Origin: Thozetella sp. PMI_491 | Lineage: Eukaryota > Ascomycota > Sordariomycetes > Chaetosphaeriales > Chaetosphaeriaceae | Reading direction: 5' to 3' | Length of the DNA stretch: 64,000 nucleotides | Assembly: GCA_021432635.1 (NCBI GenBank) | Contig: MU270056.1 | Location: 549,656 to 613,655 of the forward strand | Shown here: positions 60,678 through 64,000 of the stretch, in pieces | How positions within the stretch are numbered: position 1 is the first letter of the stretch | How the letters are laid out: every line of letters begins with the position of its first letter | Notes under the pieces: model-generated | What the model was told of the DNA's origin: nothing | The model's database searches: none | The model's input: the letters and a program-made list of their open reading frames with translations, nothing else | Program-made: the position numbers and the translations under genes

Positions 60678-61840
60678 TCAGCGCGCCTTGGAACCGTCCC
60701 GGCGATTGAGCCGGCTTGTTCTCCAGCCCTCGTACCACTGCTCTCTGCTGACCTCGCGCAGCTCGCTGCGCCATTCGCTGAAGACGGCGTCCTTAAGGCG
60801 AACAAAGTTGCAGTGCTCCTCGTCATACGGATCCGCAAAACCCCATGGGAACTGGCGACCGACGATACCAGGCTCATAGATATCTGGGCTGATGATGGAC
60901 ATGGGGATATAGGGATCCTCGTCCTCCTTCAGGCTCTCATCTATCTTCGTCCGGCGGACGGAGCCGCTGGATAGACGCTTCGACTTGGAAGGCGAGCCCT
61001 CGCCGCCTTGGATGGGCAGCTTCTCGTCCCCAGGAGTTCCGTCCTCCGCATCTCCGTCTGCCTCATCGCCGTCGTCCGAGTGTGCGTCGGCGTCATCCTC
61101 GTCCTCCTCCTCGATCCTGCTAGAGTCGGGAGTGGCGTCGTCCTCATCGAAGCCGAGGGCCTCGAGCGGGTCCAGGTTCGCCTTCTTCAGGCTGTCCCAC
61201 ACCGTCTTCTTAAGCACGCTCATGTGCTTCGTAGTTATGGTGTCGGCTTTGGAAATTACAGGGATTACGGTCGTCTTGCCCTGGAGCGTCCGGAGTACCT
61301 GGAGGTCGAGATCCTCATCTAGACTGCCGAATATACGGGAGTGCGGGAAGCTCTTGGCACCATTCTGCTGGCTGGTGCCGGCGGCCGCCTTCGCGGCGGC
61401 AATGTTTCGGTCGAGGCGCGCCGGGTCCAGGACGAGGAAGACAGCGTGGATGTGTGTATCTTGTACACCCGGCGACCGCACCACCTTCATCTCCTCAGCG
61501 AAGGTCTCCTCGAACTTGCTCTCCAAGAATTGCGACATCTCACGCAGTTGCAGGTCGACAACGTTCTTCTCGAGGCCCTCCGAGTCCCAGAGAGTCAGGC
61601 CAATGCGCTCGCCATCAATCTCCGTCTCTAGGTATGAGGGAATAAAGTTGCCCGAGGGCTGGAGCTTGGCTTCGAGCTCATCCTGGTCGATGGTGCTCTT
61701 GGCCCGCTTCTTCGCGGGGAGGGCGAGGGCGGTCTTGAGGAATTCGAGGAAAGACGTCTTGCCCGAGCCTCGGGTGCCAATCACGAGGATGCTACAAAGC
61801 GGGGGGCCGGTGTCAGTGGCTGAGACATGGGCAGCGGCCG

Positions 61841-61876
<36 letters not shown>

Positions 61877-62356
61877 GGGAGAGATAGATGCGCAGATGAC
61901 TTACTTGAACGGCGTGGGATCCTTCCTCCTCCGAACCCTCCTGGGGCTGTTGATGGTGCTGATGGCACTGCTGGCATAGCTGTAGCGACCGCGGTGCGTC
62001 ATGCTCTCGGTGCGCGCGTAGGGATCCCAGCCGCCGTTGGGGATGGGAGGGGGTGGGATGCTGACGACGGACCGCGCGGGCTCCATCGAGGGTCTCGGAG
62101 TGGTGGAAGAGTGGTGGTCGGCTCTGCCAGAGACTATGGCGAGAGAATCGGGTCGAGCGTCGCCACCGAAAGTCTGCAGCTGGGGGGCGGGAGCTCCGTT
62201 GTACAGGACAGGGAGACGGGGTGGAGATTTGGGAATGGCATCGCGCTGGCGCTGAAGCTCCTGCTCCTTGGCTGCCTGCTGCTGCTTCTTCAAATCACTG
62301 CTTTTGCTACGGCGGAGCAACATTCCGAGACTGGAGCGACGAGGCGGTGGACTCAT
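60678..62356 (-). CDS. Septin, AspE-like filamentous-fungal type
   Basis: Two exons, 62356-61905 and 61791-60678, encode 521 residues. The join reads DPTPF-NILVIGTRGSGKTS. The GTP-binding P-loop GTRGSGKT lies at about 156-163. The DxxG switch is WDSEGLE and the G4 motif is SKAD. The septin C-terminal element is recognisable in QFPWGFADPYDEEHCNF. The N-terminal 150 residues are basic and disordered (polybasic start PPPRRSSLGMLLRRSKSSD) and may bind membrane. An acidic insertion (about 375-400) and the absence of a C-terminal coiled coil fit the AspE group, which occurs in filamentous fungi and is missing from yeasts. The single intron contains a 32-base C tract on the coding strand. Confidence 0.82.
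61843..61874. repeat. 32-nt poly-G (poly-C on the coding strand)
   Basis: An uninterrupted run of 32 Gs on the plus strand lies within the septin intron (61792-61904), about 50 bases from the acceptor on the coding strand. It is the longest homopolymer noticed in the window. Its exact length may be affected by sequencing. Confidence 0.85.
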
Positions 62357-64000
62357 TGCTTGAGAAGGCAGAATGGGGGGGGAACAGTCAACTGCAACTG
62401 GGCAGCATGAACAGTTCAGCGTTTCAGGACCGGTAAGTACGATCGGATGGGGGTGGAGGGCAAGGCGACGAGGCCCTACGGGGTGCGGCGCGTTGGAGAG
62501 GGGAGCGGGTGAGGAGGCACGAGCACTACGTCGTGCGCTCGGGGCTGGGCCTGACGTTGACAGCGCTGGGACCGAGGGACGTCAATTCGACCGACAAGCA
62601 CCCAGGAAGGTTTGGGCCTAGCTTGGTCCCCTTGGTAGCGATCCGGCTCGGGGCGACTGCTGGTGGATGGGCTGCAAATGGGCAAGTCCGAGACAGCGGC
62701 TCCCGTGGTAGACGGACCCCTTTCTTTGCCTCCTTCCTCGCCGGCTTTATTGGTTATTATCGGGCAGGCGCTTGTTGGATTGGCGCTTTGTCCGGGTGTC
62801 GATCACTGCGGGCGGAATGTTCGCTGGTGCGATTGGCCCGAGGTCTCGAAGCAATGGAAGGCACGAGACAGAAGAAAAGAAGGCCGGGAGAAAAAAAGAC
62901 GAATGGGCGGGATTGCAAGCCGTGGGACAGGATCGAATTGATGGAAGGGACCAAGGATGGTGCACGATGGGGCCCTGCTGGTAAATGGACGTGTCAGCAA
63001 ATCAGGAGCTCATCTTCAGCGCGCGGCGAACGTGCATCCCCCGTCGATCTCCTGGGTTAAGTGGTCACCAGCGGGTTTTCCCCTCCCTCTCTCTTCCTCG
63101 AGTGGACACTGGGGATTCCCTGGAGCCTACCCGGAGCAGAAGGAAGAAGAGCATCCGTGGCCAATTGACCAGATTCACGACGGGCCGCCCAGCTTTCACG
63201 TTATGCTTTGCCGGCGGGTGGAGGGGGGGTCGTGATTTCGCGCTCCCCATCTGGGAGCTTCCTCGCCCTCCTGTCGCGGTCTCATTGTCTCATTTGGCCA
63301 CGACGGCGAGGTGGATGCCAGCTCTCCTGGGGCATCCCCAGGATGCAGAGTCACGGGAGTCCCTGGACATTTACTTACAGTGGCAATTCCCAATCCACAG
63401 GCACGAGCTCGCGGAAACCGGGTTTCAGCTAGAGCTTAGCCGGGCGGCGCTCTGGAATGGAAGCGAAGAGGGTTGGTCCCAATGGCAAATGGGCAGGCCG
63501 AGTGCCCGGGTGAGAGCCAAAATGAATCAGGGTCGGGCGAGCACGCGGGAGTGGAGACTAGCTCGGTGACAAGTTCCAGTGTCGAAGATTGGATCGTGTG
63601 GCGGTGGAAAGGGGCGGGAGAAGGGACGAGGTCGACGGCGAAAAAAGAAGGCGATCGATGGCGACGATGCAACCGCTGGTCTGCCGACGGCCACGAGCTA
63701 GAAAGAAGGTCGGTACGGGGTTGTCGGGGCGGACGCGGACGGCAGTGGAAAGATTAATCTTGGTTTCCCAGTAGTAGTGAAAGGGGGTTCGATGAGCGAG
63801 CGTTGCACTCGTTAGCAGCGCGACAAAAAAAAAAGCCCCGAGGATATGGCGCTCGATTGGTTGGGTTGGCTGGCGGCCGGGGGGGAGACACGCAGGAACA
63901 GGGGACTAGATGCTAGACTAGCAACCTGAGGCGCCCTTCAATCTCGAGCTAACGGGATATGGAAAGCCAAGAGGGGCCCGCCGGCGCGTTCTTTGTTCAT
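62357..64000. other. Region upstream of the septin gene to the window edge
   Basis: It includes the septin promoter and leader. Open frames on both strands (for example 62509-63060 and 62985-63569, +) lack recognisable domains and are not called. The gene beyond the window is not visible. Confidence 0.45.

Noticed and set aside
60985-61887. 300-codon plus-strand open frame opposite the septin
   Set aside because: It is a shadow frame, Ser/Arg-rich, ending in the G homopolymer (poly-Gly).

Overview
This window looks like nuclear DNA of a filamentous ascomycete, probably a Sordariomycete and perhaps Sordariales. That placement rests on the gene content (a Leu4-type 2-isopropylmalate synthase, Atg29, an AspE-type septin, Nse3, Sls1, a GH76 mannosidase, a CYP52-like P450), on short introns of about 50-110 nt with GT/AG ends and ctaac-like branch sites, and on GC-rich coding sequence. 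No ribosomal RNA, confident tRNA, transposon, viral remnant or CRISPR array was found. Seventeen protein genes can be modelled. All have open frames once their introns are removed, and none looks broken.

Layout. 0-11.5 kb: an intergenic stretch, a ferric reductase (+, 4191-6092), then 2-isopropylmalate synthase (+, 8381-10560) with a Gcn4/CPC1-type site upstream. 11.5-22.5 kb: an Ivy1-like protein (+), nucleoporin Nup53 (-), Atg29 (+, with a 10-nt microexon), a long CCCH zinc-finger protein with two coding minisatellites (-), and a small single-pass membrane protein (-). 24.8-39.3 kb: a CYP52-like P450 (-), a GH76 mannosidase of the Dfg5/Dcw1 type (-), an Eaf-type elongation factor (+), and a secreted pectin methylesterase (+) with a GC-AG intron. 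39.3-45 kb is a 5.7-kb stretch with no gene I can support. 45-56.5 kb is dense: a lone C2H2 protein (+), a protein with two MYND-like zinc modules (-), the splicing factor SF3b10 (+), Nse3/MAGE of the Smc5/6 complex (-), the mitochondrial regulator Sls1 (+) and eEF1A (-). 60.7-62.4 kb: an AspE-type septin (-) whose intron carries a 32-nt G/C homopolymer.

How the genes relate. I see no biosynthetic cluster or operon-like system. The genes are mostly housekeeping (translation, splicing, nuclear pore, DNA repair, autophagy, leucine synthesis, mitochondrial expression), mixed with a few surface or secreted functions (iron reduction, cell-wall mannan processing, pectin degradation, hydrocarbon or fatty-acid oxidation). 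Several neighbours are divergent and share a short promoter region: NUP53/ATG29, the MYND-like gene/SF3b10, and NSE3/SLS1.

The most interesting observations concern gene structure: very short coding exons, one GC-AG intron, an intron that begins directly after a stop codon, rapidly evolving repeats inside a zinc-finger gene, and long G/C homopolymers. I did not find a convincing new biological system. Exon boundaries were worked out by hand from splice motifs, frame and recalled family sequence; no alignment or transcript data were available.
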